The notes under the pieces: model-generated
The model's input: the letters and a program-made list of their open reading frames with translations, nothing else
What the model was told of the DNA's origin: nothing
The model's database searches: none
DNA from: Ferruginibacter sp.
GTDB lineage: Bacteria; Bacteroidota; Bacteroidia; Chitinophagales; Chitinophagaceae
Direction of reading: 5' to 3'
Assembly: GCA_014379625.1 (NCBI GenBank)
Contig: JACMLJ010000002.1
Location: forward strand, 62,001-126,000
DNA length: 64,000 nucleotides
Made by a program: the position numbers and the translations under genes
Shown: in pieces, positions 18,949 to 27,591 of the stretch
How the letters are laid out: every line of letters begins with the position of its first letter
Position numbering within the stretch: position 1 is the stretch's first letter

Positions 18949-19449
18949 ATGCGGCTAATGAAAGACCTCGTTAAAACTTATAAAATAAAAGCCAACGATT
19001 TTGTTTTCTATTTTGATAAAGATGAATCGGCCGGTATAGATCTGCTGCAAAAATCCCCCACTGAGTTTAATTGTATAAAAGAGCACCGTTCCGTTAATGC
19101 CATACTGGTGGAAGCCGACACCCCCCGTAAGAAATTCAAAATTGCTGTCGAAGGCGAAATATTTTCAATTGAAATTAAAGATGTGCTGGACCAGATGGTT
19201 GAAATTATGAGCCTTGGTTCAACTGGTAATAAAAAGCTTACCCATATTAAAGCGCCCATGCCGGGATTGGTGCTGGAAATCGCTGTTATGGAAGGACAAC
19301 AGGTAACCCAGGGGGATAAAATTTTAATACTTGAAGCCATGAAGATGGAAAATACCCTCGCGATCCCGGTCAACGCTGTTATTAAAAAAATATTTGTATC
19401 AAAAGGGCAAGCTGTTGAAAGAGGACAGGTTTTAGTGGAACTGGAATAA
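18949..19449 (+). CDS. Biotin carboxyl carrier protein of acyl-CoA carboxylase
   Basis: A 166-aa protein. The C-terminal ~75 residues are a biotinyl/lipoyl domain: IKAPMPGLVLEIAVMEGQQV, then the biotinylation motif EAMKMENT with its target Lys, then VKKI-like closing strands. The N-terminal half (residues ~1-90) is a separate beta-rich domain of unknown function, often found in Bacteroidota carriers. It would carry carboxybiotin between the biotin carboxylase and carboxyltransferase encoded next. The second possible ATG (residue 4) is an alternative start. It is the first gene of a three-gene operon. Confidence 0.92.
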   Translation: MRLMKDLVKTYKIKANDFVFYFDKDESAGIDLLQKSPTEFNCIKEHRSVNAILVEADTPRKKFKIAVEGEIFSIEIKDVLDQMVEIMSLGSTGNKKLTHIKAPMPGLVLEIAVMEGQQVTQGDKILILEAMKMENTLAIPVNAVIKKIFVSKGQAVERGQVLVELE

Positions 19450-19571
19450 CCACTGGTTTTTCCACTGAGCAGCATAGGCAGGTAACCTTATTGGTGAGTA
19501 GTAAGGAAGACAACCCTGACAAGGCGCCCGGGGCACATTTAAAAATAAAAATATTTTACAATAACCTGATC

Positions 19572-21044
19572 ATGCAAAAAATATTAGTCGCTAACCGTGG
19601 TGAGATTGCTTTAAGAATAATGAGAACCATCCGGAAAATGGGGATCAAATCGGTTGCGGTTTTTTCGGAAGCTGATAGAAATGCACCTCATGTATTATTT
19701 GCGGATGAAGCCGTTTTCCTGGGGCCCGCCCCTTCCGCCCTGTCTTATCTTGATGGGGAAAAAATAATTGCCTTTGCGAAAAAATTGGGCGTGGATGGCA
19801 TTCATCCCGGCTATGGGTTTTTAAGTGAGAACGCTGATTTTGCACAAAAAGCAGCCGAAGCGGGCATCAATTTTATAGGTCCAGACCCTGCGGCGATGAG
19901 GGTGATGGGATCCAAACTTGCGGCAAAGGAATGTGTTAAACAGTTCAATATACCCATGGTTCCGGGTACTGACCAGGCAATTGAAGATATCGCCCCTGCC
20001 AAAGCAATCGCTGCAAAAATTGGTTATCCCCTGTTAATAAAAGCTTCTGCCGGGGGTGGTGGAAAAGGCATGAGGGTGGTGGAAAAAGAAGCTGACCTTG
20101 AAGAGCAGATGCAAAGGGCCACCAGTGAAGCGAAATCATCTTTTGGCGATGGGGCAGTTTTTATAGAAAAATACATTTCTTCGCCCAGGCATATTGAAAT
20201 ACAGGTGCTGGCAGACAAATATGGCAATGTGGTGCACCTGTTTGAACGCGAATGCAGTATCCAGCGCCGCCACCAGAAAGTAGTGGAGGAATCTCCTTCT
20301 ACCATTCTTACCCCTGAACTTCGTAAAGCCATGGGCGCGGCGGCGGTAATGGTGGCCAGGTCCTGCAACTACACCAGCACGGGTACGGTTGAATTTTTAT
20401 TGGATGACCAGCTTAATTTTTATTTCCTGGAAATGAATACCCGTTTGCAGGTTGAGCATCCCGTTACTGAAATGATCACCGGTAAAGACCTGGTGGAAGA
20501 ACAAATAAAAATTGCAAGGGGTGAACCACTTGATTTTACGCAGGATGACCTTTCCATCAACGGGCATTCCATTGAACTGAGGGTGTATGCGGAAGACCCG
20601 CTGAATAATTTTTTACCCTCGATTGGTACGCTTACCACCTATATAAAACCTGCAGGTGAAGGGGTTCGGGTAGATGATGGTTATGAAGAGGGTATGGCGA
20701 TCCCCATTTATTACGACCCGATGATCGCAAAATTGGTTACGCACGGAAAAGACAGGCTCGATGCTTTACAAAAAATGAAAACCGCAATTGAGGAGTATAA
20801 CATTGAAGGGTTGTTTACCACATTGCCATTTGGTAAATTCGTTTTTGAACATGCCGCATTTCTTTCCGGTAAATTTGACACCCATTTTATCCAGGATCAT
20901 TATACACCTGAAAAATTAAAAGAGAAACAAAAACAAAATGCGGAACTGGCTTCCATCATTGCTTTAAAATACTGGCTGAATGCACAAAAGGAAATTATGA
21001 TCGTTGAAACTGTGCCATCCAACTGGAAAAACAGGCGTTCCTAA
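19572..21044 (+). CDS. accC: Acetyl/propionyl-CoA carboxylase biotin carboxylase subunit
   Basis: About 490 aa from the ATG at 19572, where the family start MQKILVANRGEIALRIMRT lies. The frame stays open for 27 codons upstream to 19491, but these look non-coding. The three ATP-grasp family blocks are present: the N-terminal pre-ATP-grasp fold with GEIALRI and HPGYGFLSENA, the glycine-rich ATP loop KASAGGGGKGMRVV, and the catalytic EMNTRLQVEHPVTE with the conserved Arg and Glu. The C-terminal biotin-carboxylase domain has HSIELRVYAEDP. It carboxylates the biotin of the carrier protein encoded just upstream. Whether the complex works on acetyl-, propionyl- or methylcrotonyl-CoA is set by the carboxyltransferase. 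Confidence 0.93.
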   Translation: MQKILVANRGEIALRIMRTIRKMGIKSVAVFSEADRNAPHVLFADEAVFLGPAPSALSYLDGEKIIAFAKKLGVDGIHPGYGFLSENADFAQKAAEAGINFIGPDPAAMRVMGSKLAAKECVKQFNIPMVPGTDQAIEDIAPAKAIAAKIGYPLLIKASAGGGGKGMRVVEKEADLEEQMQRATSEAKSSFGDGAVFIEKYISSPRHIEIQVLADKYGNVVHLFERECSIQRRHQKVVEESPSTILTPELRKAMGAAAVMVARSCNYTSTGTVEFLLDDQLNFYFLEMNTRLQVEHPVTEMITGKDLVEEQIKIARGEPLDFTQDDLSINGHSIELRVYAEDPLNNFLPSIGTLTTYIKPAGEGVRVDDGYEEGMAIPIYYDPMIAKLVTHGKDRLDALQKMKTAIEEYNIEGLFTTLPFGKFVFEHAAFLSGKFDTHFIQDHYTPEKLKEKQKQNAELASIIALKYWLNAQKEIMIVETVPSNWKNRRS

Positions 21045-21053
21045 AAAAAGTAT

Positions 21054-22595
21054 ATGAAATCTAAAATCGAAATACTGAATCAAAAATTAGCGGAAGGAAG
21101 ATCAGGTGGCGGAAAAGAAAGGATAGGCACGCAACACAAAAAAGGAAAATTAACCGCCAGGGAACGTATCAGCCTGTTGATGGATCCCGGTTCTTTTGAA
21201 GAAATAGGCGCACTGGTTCTTCACCGCAGCATCGATTTTGGAATGGAAGAGCAGCAGTTTTATGGTGATGGGGTAGTAACGGGTTATGGCACTGTCAATG
21301 GACGTTTAATATATGTTTTTGCCCAGGACTTCACTGTTTTTGGCGGTTCATTATCCGAAACACATGCGGAAAAAATTTGCAAAGTAATGGACCTGGCCAT
21401 GAAAACAGGGGCCCCCATGCTCGGGCTGAATGACTCAGGGGGCGCCAGGATACAGGAAGGGGTAAGATCGCTTGGCGGTTATGCGGATATTTTTTACAGG
21501 AATGTTTTAGCTTCCGGTGTGATCCCGCAGATATCGGCCATCATGGGCCCGTGCGCCGGTGGGGCTGTGTATTCACCCGCCATCACCGATTTTACATTAA
21601 TGGTAGAGAATACCAGTTATATGTTCGTGACCGGGCCAAATGTTGTAAAAACAGTCACCAATGAAGAAGTAAGCGCCGAAGAACTGGGAGGTGCGTCTGC
21701 GCATTCCACCAAATCGGGAGTTACCCATTTAACGGCTGCCAACGACATGGAATGTATTGCCCAGTTAAAGCTATTGTTAAGCTACCTGCCCCAAAACTGT
21801 GAAGACACAACTCCGAAAATTTCTTTTTCCCCGGGCGATGAAACAAGGGAGATACTGGAAAACATTATTCCTGAAAATGCCAATCAGCCTTATGATATGC
21901 GTGCAGTAATTACAGGTATTTGTGATGAAGCAAGCTTCTTTGAAATACACAAAGATTTTGCGGAAAATATCGTAGTGGGTTTTGCCCGACTGGCGGGCAG
22001 AAGTATTGGAATTGTAGCGAATCAACCCATCAGGCTGGCAGGTGTACTGGATATTAAAAGTTCGAGAAAGGCGGCGAGGTTTACCCGTTTTTGTGACTGC
22101 TTCAATATCCCGTTGCTGGTGTTGGTAGACGTGCCTGGTTTTTTGCCCGGCACCGACCAGGAATGGCATGGCATTATTACCAATGGCGCCAAATTATTAT
22201 TTGCACTAAGTGAAGCGACCGTGCCGCGTGTAACCGTTATTACCAGAAAAGCCTATGGCGGGGCTTATGATGTAATGAATTCCAAACATATTGGAGCCGA
22301 TATGAATTTTGCCTGGCCCACTGCTGAGATTGCTGTTATGGGCGCCCGCGGGGCCAGTGAAATAATTTTTAAAAAAGAAATTTCCGAAGCCGCCGACCAT
22401 GCAAAAAAACTGGCCGAAAAAGAGGCAGCATACGCTGAAAAATTCGCCACCCCTTATTTAGCTGCGGAGCGTGGATTTATTGATGAAGTAATAACGCCGA
22501 AGGATACACGAAAAAAACTAATTAAAGCTTTTGCCATGCTGGAAAACAAGGTGGCGGTGCTGCCAAAGAAAAAGCATGGGAATATTCCATTGTAG
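21054..22595 (+). CDS. Acyl-CoA carboxylase carboxyltransferase subunit (PccB-like)
   Basis: A 513-aa carboxyltransferase of the fused alpha/beta type (crotonase fold twice). [15 protein letters not shown] is the typical N-terminus of propionyl-CoA carboxylase beta chains. [23 protein letters not shown], then [18 protein letters not shown], form the acyl-CoA and oxyanion site. The second half has [27 protein letters not shown], then [12 protein letters not shown]. Only 9 bp separate it from the biotin carboxylase, so the three genes are one operon. The likely substrate is propionyl-CoA (to methylmalonyl-CoA) because the similarity is to PccB, not to AccD. The stop codon sits inside a perfect palindrome. 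Confidence 0.9.
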   Translation: MKSKIEILNQKLAEGRSGGGKERIGTQHKKGKLTARERISLLMDPGSFEEIGALVLHRSIDFGMEEQQFYGDGVVTGYGTVNGRLIYVFAQDFTVFGGSLSETHAEKICKVMDLAMKTGAPMLGLNDSGGARIQEGVRSLGGYADIFYRNVLASGVIPQISAIMGPCAGGAVYSPAITDFTLMVENTSYMFVTGPNVVKTVTNEEVSAEELGGASAHSTKSGVTHLTAANDMECIAQLKLLLSYLPQNCEDTTPKISFSPGDETREILENIIPENANQPYDMRAVITGICDEASFFEIHKDFAENIVVGFARLAGRSIGIVANQPIRLAGVLDIKSSRKAARFTRFCDCFNIPLLVLVDVPGFLPGTDQEWHGIITNGAKLLFALSEATVPRVTVITRKAYGGAYDVMNSKHIGADMNFAWPTAEIAVMGARGASEIIFKKEISEAADHAKKLAEKEAAYAEKFATPYLAAERGFIDEVITPKDTRKKLIKAFAMLENKVAVLPKKKHGNIPL

Positions 22596-22624
22596 GATCA
22601 GGCCGCGGCCTGATCCTACAATGG
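22587..22624. terminator. Perfect 38-nt palindrome between convergent genes
   Basis: Bases 22587-22605 are the exact reverse complement of 22606-22624, so the arms meet with no loop and the centre is GGCCGCGGCC. The TAG of the carboxyltransferase (22593-22595) lies inside the left arm. The core is repeated at 22623-22632. There is no U-run, but the position between converging genes suggests a bidirectional transcription stop or a cruciform. Confidence 0.6.
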
Positions 22625-22637
22625 CCGCGGCCCGGCC

Positions 22638-23057
22638 TTATTTCATTTTTAATTGTGCGTAATTCGGGTGGTCGGGGTTAACGATCAGTTCCTGCCTTTG
22701 AGGATGTATCAACACGTCCATTTCTTCCATCGGTATGGCGCCCAGTAAAGGCTCGCTATCCCCTTGTAAAACAAATGCATTGCATACCGCAGTCCTGTTT
22801 TTAAATTTTACCTGTATTGGACCCACCACGTCATACTCTACTACTGAGCTATCCGCCATTTGCGCCTTTCTTTTTTCTATCAATGGTAAATTGAGTTGCT
22901 CCTGTATTGTTTGGTTAATTGCCATCATATATGCCCCACTATCCGCCAGCATGTTCAGCCGTATAGACCTAATTTCTTCTTCGCCAATGATATGCCTTTT
23001 GGCAAGCACCATATCCTCAATATTTGTCAATTTAATTTCGGCATATACTAATCCCAT
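22638..23057 (-). CDS. Clan AA (retropepsin-like) aspartic protease
   Basis: A 139-aa protein of the size of single-domain retroviral-type proteases found in bacteria. The active-site region reads MLADSGAYMMAI, matching the D-S/T-G-A motif with Asp followed by Ser-Gly-Ala. The flap and closing elements are DSSVVEYDVVGPIQVKF, then the hydrophobic-hydrophobic-G motif LLGAIPMEEMDVLI. It should be active only as a homodimer, with one Asp from each chain. No membrane segment or signal peptide is visible, so it is cytoplasmic. Family members in bacteria have no agreed role. It is convergent with the carboxylase operon and monocistronic. Confidence 0.85.
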   Translation of the reverse strand: MGLVYAEIKLTNIEDMVLAKRHIIGEEEIRSIRLNMLADSGAYMMAINQTIQEQLNLPLIEKRKAQMADSSVVEYDVVGPIQVKFKNRTAVCNAFVLQGDSEPLLGAIPMEEMDVLIHPQRQELIVNPDHPNYAQLKMK

Positions 23058-23382
23058 GGTTGTTGTTTTTACCCATACAAAATTAATTATTTCACAATAA
23101 AGATAGGGGAAAGTTTCAATGGTTATCCGTTGGTCCTGCTTTTATCCATGTTAAGACAATATGCTGTACTTGACCAGGATAGTCAGGCGAATGGAAGTAA
23201 AACCAGTCCCGCTTTTAACGTGGTTTATATTTGGGCGAGCAAACAAAGTAAATTACGGATATCTGTAAACATGGAGGAATTGTTTTTGGGTAAAATAAAA
23301 CAATGTCGCATTTCTACAATTGCTGTGTTATCCCTTTTATTAGTTTTACAATATTAAAAATCATTTTAAAATTATACAGATC
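23058..23382. other. Divergent intergenic region, no gene seen
   Basis: A 325-bp region between the aspartic-protease start and the VOC gene. A short plus-strand frame (23130-23357) has no protein-like features and no homologous look. Promoters for both neighbours must lie here but I find no good consensus. Confidence 0.5.
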
Positions 23383-23766
23383 ATGAAAATCCCAGAAGGC
23401 TATTTACCAGTGATGCCCTATCTCGTTGTAAAGGATGCGCAAAAATTCATCGCATTTGCAAAAGATATTTTTTCCGCTACCCTCCGGCACGAACATCTTC
23501 GTTCAGAAGGCGTTATTATGCATGGCGAACTAGAGGTGCAACAGGCAGTAATTATGTTTTGCGATGCCACGGAACAATACCCGCCATGCAATGCAGGTAT
23601 GTTTTTATACCTTGACAATGCGGATGAAATACATGCAAGGGTTGTAGCCGGCGGATTAAAAATACTGGTAGGGCTCGAGGACCGGAGTTATGGCCGTGGA
23701 TTTGGTTTTGAAGATGAGTGGAATAACCAATGGTGGGTAAATACGCCTTTGACAGGTGAAGGTTGA
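23383..23766 (+). CDS. VOC (glyoxalase/bleomycin-resistance) family protein, PhnB-like
   Basis: A 127-aa protein with the two beta-alpha-beta-beta-beta modules of the vicinal oxygen chelate fold. MPYLVVKDAQKFIAFAKDIF is the opening of PhnB-like members, followed by the metal-ligand His of MHGELEV. The second half has MFLYLDNADEIHARVVAGG, then GRGFGFEDEWNNQWWVNT, the usual G-x-x-D-P-x-G-H-x-W position. Here the metal-binding His and Glu pattern near the end is weak, so catalysis is uncertain. It may be a small-molecule binding or resistance protein. Monocistronic, convergent with the aminotransferase. Confidence 0.85.
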   Translation: MKIPEGYLPVMPYLVVKDAQKFIAFAKDIFSATLRHEHLRSEGVIMHGELEVQQAVIMFCDATEQYPPCNAGMFLYLDNADEIHARVVAGGLKILVGLEDRSYGRGFGFEDEWNNQWWVNTPLTGEG

Positions 23767-23820
23767 TAGTTTAGCGAATTATATGATTTGCGCGATCCGG
23801 CGATATCTTACAGTTAAAGC

Positions 23821-24942
23821 TCAGGCCCATTTTGCTTTTACCGTATCAATAAAATATTTCATCTCTTCCATAGTGCCTATACTGGTGCGGTACCATTGGC
23901 CTGTGTCTTCAAAAACACGTACTGCATTGATGGCACTGCTGTTAATTGATTTCGAAAAATCGCCGGTAAACCCTGTTGCCTGGTAATACAGGAAATTGGC
24001 GTGAGATGGTACCACCGTCATCTTCATATCCTCCAATGCCAGGGCAGAATATTTTTTAACGATATCGTTTTTCGCCCTGCATTCTTTTAAAAATGAACTA
24101 TCATCCAGCGAAGCGAGTGCGCCCGCAAGTGATACTGCGCTAACACCCGCATTGGCCCAGGGTTGAAAAGCGGCCAACTGCCGGATAGTATCGGGATGGG
24201 CCAACGCAAAGCCGGTTCTTGTTCCGGCCATGCCATGAATTTTAGAAAAGGTTTTGGCTACCACGAGGTTTTTATTGGTAGCTACCATGGGCGCCATACT
24301 TGGCTCGTCACTATATTCGGTATAGGCCTCATCAAGTAATACCATCGCTTTTTCAGAAGCCCGTTCAATGCATTTTTTTAATTCCTCAGCAGGGATTACT
24401 GAACCCGTGGGATTATTGGGATTGCAGATATACAGCAGTTTTGTATTGTTATCCATAGCAGCCAGCAGGGTTGCGGTTTCTATTTTTTTATCAGCTGTTA
24501 AGGGTACTTTTTTAATGGTAAGTCCAAAGCTTTCTGCCACCTGCCACCAAAGCCTGAAGGTAGGGTGCGGGCTTACCGCATTGCCCCTGTTTTTTCCGGT
24601 AAAAGCTGCTACCGTACCCAGGATTTCCGAAGACCCCGCCCCCATCAGCACATGATTTTCATCAAGGCCGTATAACTGCCCGATTTTTTTGCGGATTTCA
24701 TCTGTTAACTGCCAGGCGTAACGGTTGCTGCCGGCAATAGCAGCGGCCATTGCTTTTTGTGCCAATGGCGAAGGTCCGTAAGGATTTTCGTTGGCACTAA
24801 GTTTTACAAAAGGGGGCATATTTTTTTTATCCCCTAAACCAGGGCTTTCTAATCCAAGGCTACGGAGCTTACCTGTAAAACCCAGCCCTGCCAGCAGTAA
24901 AGCATTTTGTTTCAGCCAGTCACGGCGTTGCAGCTTTTCCAT
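23821..24942 (-). CDS. Histidinol-phosphate aminotransferase-like PLP enzyme with N-terminal signal segment
   Basis: A 373-aa class I/II aminotransferase of fold type I. Typical motifs are LSANENPYGPSPLAQKAM at the N-terminus, GAGSSEIL for the PLP phosphate, ICNPNNPTGS, the LLDEAYTEYSD stretch with the Asp/Tyr that hold PLP, and the Schiff-base Lys in TFSKIHGMAGTRTGFA. The substrate-phosphate motif of HisC is roughly present. Unlike HisC it starts with RRDWLKQNALLLAGLGFTG, a Tat-like or lipoprotein-like leader (RRDWLK resembles the RRxFLK Tat signal). This suggests it is exported or membrane-associated; such family members are common in Bacteroidota and Proteobacteria. Its real amino acid substrate is unknown, and it is not in a histidine operon. 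Confidence 0.88.
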   Translation of the reverse strand: MEKLQRRDWLKQNALLLAGLGFTGKLRSLGLESPGLGDKKNMPPFVKLSANENPYGPSPLAQKAMAAAIAGSNRYAWQLTDEIRKKIGQLYGLDENHVLMGAGSSEILGTVAAFTGKNRGNAVSPHPTFRLWWQVAESFGLTIKKVPLTADKKIETATLLAAMDNNTKLLYICNPNNPTGSVIPAEELKKCIERASEKAMVLLDEAYTEYSDEPSMAPMVATNKNLVVAKTFSKIHGMAGTRTGFALAHPDTIRQLAAFQPWANAGVSAVSLAGALASLDDSSFLKECRAKNDIVKKYSALALEDMKMTVVPSHANFLYYQATGFTGDFSKSINSSAINAVRVFEDTGQWYRTSIGTMEEMKYFIDTVKAKWA

Positions 24943-25294
24943 AAATCAGTAGTTTGCTCTAAGTTAGGTTTTTAAGCTGAAAAAATGAAGTTGCTGGTGT
25001 ATCGGGTGTAATTCAATCCGATAGCCAACGAATATCAAAGTGATCCCAACCTGGGCAGGTGTGGCAAAGTTTTTTGGAATTTGAAACTTTCTTATAATCT
25101 GAATGCGGCTCAAAATCCCATGAGCGGTTTAACACCGAATTGCCAAAGATTAATCAATGTTCAAACTACGTTCGCTTTGAATGAATGGGCACATAAACTT
25201 TTATTGGCTTCATATTTGCAAAACCAGCAAATACATGCTTAAAAAACATTTAAAAAGTGAAGCATCAGCAATTTAATTATTAAAACAAATTATT
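24943..25294. other. Divergent intergenic region, no gene seen
   Basis: 352 bp between the aminotransferase start and the outer-membrane-protein gene. It contains CATATTTG near 25212, a one-off from the -7 consensus, which might serve the porin gene. I find no open frame or hairpin worth naming. Confidence 0.45.
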
Positions 25295-25891
25295 ATGAAA
25301 TTTTATTTGAGCGTAGTACTGGCCGCAATGTTGGTGACAGGTACTGTAACGGCACAACACAGTGCACAAAAGGTAAATATTGGTATTAAAGGCGGGTTAA
25401 ACCTTTATAATATCAATAACGAAAATGGGTTTAAATATGATGTAAAACCGGGGTTCAATATCGGCTTACTGGGTCATATCCATCTTGCGCCGCAAATGGC
25501 TTTACAACCAGAAATCGTTTATTCTTCCCAGGGGGCAAAATCCCAGGGAACGGATAGCAAATTAAACCTGGATTATATTAATGTTCCGGTACTGTTTCAG
25601 TATATGTTCGACAATGGATTCCGGTTACAGGCCGGCCCCCAGGTTGGCTTCCTGGTAAGTGCAAAAACAAAAATCAATGATACTAAAACAGACATGAAAG
25701 ACAGTTATAAACCCGTTGACCTTGGCTTGAGCGCAGGCATTGGATATGTACATCCCCCATCTGGTTTTGGTGTAGATTTGAGGTACAATCTTGGATTGAC
25801 AGACATCAATGAAATAAGTGCGGTAAATTCAAAATCAACTAACAGGGGCGGCCAATTAGGCGTATTCTATCTTATTAATCATAAGAAATAG
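25295..25891 (+). CDS. Outer membrane beta-barrel protein (porin family)
   Basis: A 198-aa protein with a signal peptide (MKFYLSVVLAAMLVTGTVTAQ). Thereafter it alternates hydrophobic and polar residues in strands typical of 8-stranded outer-membrane barrels: IGIKGGLNLYNI, FNIGLLGHIHLA, MALQPEIVYSSQGAK, NVPVLFQYMF, FRLQAGPQVGFLVSA, VDLGLSAGIGYV, FGVDLRYNLGLTDI. It ends in a strand closing with tyrosine-rich residues. The GLKGG-N start and LNYINVPVL motif define the OmpW/porin_5-like outer-membrane protein group (PF13568) in Bacteroidota. Substrate or partner is unknown. A strong terminator follows. Confidence 0.9.
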   Translation: MKFYLSVVLAAMLVTGTVTAQHSAQKVNIGIKGGLNLYNINNENGFKYDVKPGFNIGLLGHIHLAPQMALQPEIVYSSQGAKSQGTDSKLNLDYINVPVLFQYMFDNGFRLQAGPQVGFLVSAKTKINDTKTDMKDSYKPVDLGLSAGIGYVHPPSGFGVDLRYNLGLTDINEISAVNSKSTNRGGQLGVFYLINHKK

Positions 25892-25909
25892 GCTCAATTC
25901 AAAAAAATG

Positions 25910-25939
25910 AAAAGGGATCAATAAGATTGATCCCTTTTT
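25910..25939 (+). terminator. Terminator of the outer-membrane-protein gene
   Basis: A 13-bp stem (AAAAGGGATCAAT at 25910-25922 with ATTGATCCCTTTT at 25926-25938) has a 3-nt loop and ends in a T-run. The stem's A-rich 5' side makes it able to act in both directions. Confidence 0.9.
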
Positions 25940-26301
25940 CGTGTATACCCGAAATTTATTTAGTGATTTTGATCGGTCATTACGCTTCGGATAAGGGTGG
26001 TCGTTATATCATACGGGGTATCATCTTTTTTCGCGTCAGGTAATACTTTCCCCGTTATGTGCAATTTAACGCACAGCTTTTCCCAATACCCTAAACCAAA
26101 TTTTAGACAACTTTAATCATTCGATGCAAAAAATTTTATGCACAACAGCTTTTATAAACCGGCAAATTTTGATCACATAACAAGGATGTAGCGTGAATGA
26201 CCAATAGTGAAGTGTTTTGTATTTCCCATTGATAAAGGCTATTCTATTTTGAACTGCTTTATCTTTTGCCGTTATGATTAACAGATCACCCGGTGTTATT
26301 T
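25940..26301. other. Intergenic region, possible remains of a coding tail
   Basis: No complete gene is seen here. On the minus strand, 26329-26117 keeps an open frame that overlaps the end of the DUF2807 gene in another phase (from GVVINGEMKITPGDLL on). That is discussed as a possible frameshift. The rest holds nothing I recognise. Confidence 0.4.
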
Positions 26302-26835
26302 TCATTTCTCCATTAATAACGACCCCCACAATAACTCATATTCATAAGGCGTATCAAAACTTAGCTTACCCGTAGTTGTTACCCTAACGGATGATAAGCC
26401 ATTCAGCGATATATGAAGGTCATCCACCTTTATAATACCAGCAGAAGAAATATCTGTATCACCATTTACGAGTATGGCTTGTAACCCGGTAGCAGGCAAA
26501 TAAATCGTCAGGGCATCAAAACTCGTTTTTCTTTGGGCGTCAATGATCAGTTTATTATTTTTTACTGTAAACCTTATCCTGTTCACATCCCTTTCTTTTC
26601 CCTCAACCATTAAACGGCCAACTGGTTCATTGGTGAGTACCACCGAAATGTCCCCGTCTATCTTTACCATTTGAAAGGCGTTTTCAACTTTCACTTGCTT
26701 TTGTATCAACGCCAACCCTGGTGCTTTGGTACCTGGTCCGGGTGTAAAGGAAAAGAGCGATAATAAAGATGGGAAAACCAGTGTGATCATCAGCGTGTTG
26801 ATTGTTTGACGAAGCCTTTGCATGTTTGCTTTCAT
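26302..26835 (-). CDS. DUF2807 (head GIN domain) protein
   Basis: A 177-aa exported protein. It starts with a hydrophobic signal (MITLVFPSLLSLFSF region), then a repetitive beta-helical DUF2807 fold. Markers are FQMVKIDGDISVVLTNEPV at the start of the domain, VEGKERDVNRIRFTVKNNKLII, LTIYLPATGLQAILVNGDTDI and LHISLNGLSSVRVTTTG. Such proteins are shorter forms of the GIN-domain family common in Bacteroidota, with unknown role. It ends in LLWGSLLMEK, which looks abrupt, and another frame continues. A LytTR-type site pair lies about 170-195 bp upstream. An alternative start is Met5. Confidence 0.8.
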   Translation of the reverse strand: MKANMQRLRQTINTLMITLVFPSLLSLFSFTPGPGTKAPGLALIQKQVKVENAFQMVKIDGDISVVLTNEPVGRLMVEGKERDVNRIRFTVKNNKLIIDAQRKTSFDALTIYLPATGLQAILVNGDTDISSAGIIKVDDLHISLNGLSSVRVTTTGKLSFDTPYEYELLWGSLLMEK

Positions 26836-27177
26836 TTTGATTTTTTTTAATGGTTATAATTTTTGATTGATTGTGAAAACTATCCGGTTGAGACAGGGTT
26901 GAAATGCAGATTTTTTTATTTTATTATTTCGATGGTGTAAAATTGCAATACTATTTACAGGTACGAAAACCTAAGCTGGTAAAGCGTAGTATAGATTACG
27001 TAAAACGTATACTTGTTAATGTGAAACGTATTTGCTGCTGTTGATTTGAACCGGCGATGCAATGATACTTTGTATAACACGGGATTGTCAATAACGAGTA
27101 CAACAAATGCATACAGCATTGAAGTGAAGCGATGATGAACAGCAGGTAACTAGCAGGAAAGAACAATAACAGGATCT
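26836..27177. other. Intergenic region upstream of DUF2807
   Basis: A 342-bp gap with no credible gene. It contains the paired AAACGTAT repeats described as a LytTR-type site (27003-27031) and a ACGTAAAACGTAT palindrome-like stretch beside them. It is upstream of the DUF2807 gene on the minus strand. Confidence 0.5.
27003..27031 (-). promoter_or_regulatory. Putative LytTR-type binding site pair
   Basis: AAACGTAT occurs at 27003-27010 and again at 27024-27031, exactly 21 bp apart (two helical turns). On the minus strand each half starts TACGTT, matching the first six positions of the LytTR half-site consensus [TA][AC][CA]GTTN[AG][TG]. The downstream gene on that strand encodes DUF2807. Confidence 0.4.
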
Positions 27178-27591
27178 TTAACTAAAAAGAATTATCACAG
27201 CAGCAGTGATAAAACAACATGCAGCCAGCAGCATGCCTTTGAATGGAATGCTGAACCAGTATTTTTTTGCCAGCCACAGGTAAAACAACACCGTAATAAT
27301 ATTCAGCATGAGCACTACGGGGTTTTGTAAAACCGGAAAGTATTGAAGGGCTAAAGTTAAATTGATAAGCCCGATATAGATGGCGCCTAAACTGTGACTT
27401 GCATTAAAACCTAGCCATGCTTTCCACATGGTTGTTTCTTTTGTGAGCACCGGAAAAGTTGTTTTCATTTCTTCATCCATCAACTTATTCCTGGAAGAAA
27501 ATTTATTGGTAAAAAAAGTATATATCAAATGAATGGTGCCAAGTACAATAAACGGTAAAGACCCCGCAATCCATAAATATTTTTCAAGCAT
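27178..27591 (-). CDS. LIC_13387-like integral membrane protein
   Basis: About 137 aa from the ATG at 27591; the open frame reaches 27657, but MLEKYLWIAGSLPFIVLGTIH is the usual family N-terminus. It has four hydrophobic segments: residues ~4-26, 65-90, 92-110 and 115-137. The family's most constant region is seen as VLTKETTMWKAWLGFNASHSLGAIYIGL, where W-x-G-F-N-x-S-H-S-x-G is diagnostic. The family is of unknown function, named after a Leptospira protein. It lies between DUF2807 and the LytTR response regulator, same strand as both. Confidence 0.75.
   Translation of the reverse strand: MLEKYLWIAGSLPFIVLGTIHLIYTFFTNKFSSRNKLMDEEMKTTFPVLTKETTMWKAWLGFNASHSLGAIYIGLINLTLALQYFPVLQNPVVLMLNIITVLFYLWLAKKYWFSIPFKGMLLAACCFITAAVIILFS

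Noticed and set aside
23130..23357. 75-aa plus-strand frame upstream of the VOC gene
   Set aside because: No protein-like pattern, no Shine-Dalgarno-like site, and it lies in a divergent promoter region.
26117..26329. 70-aa minus-strand frame with GTG start
   Set aside because: Listed only as the possible frameshift tail of the DUF2807 gene; the second half looks non-coding, so I do not call it a gene.
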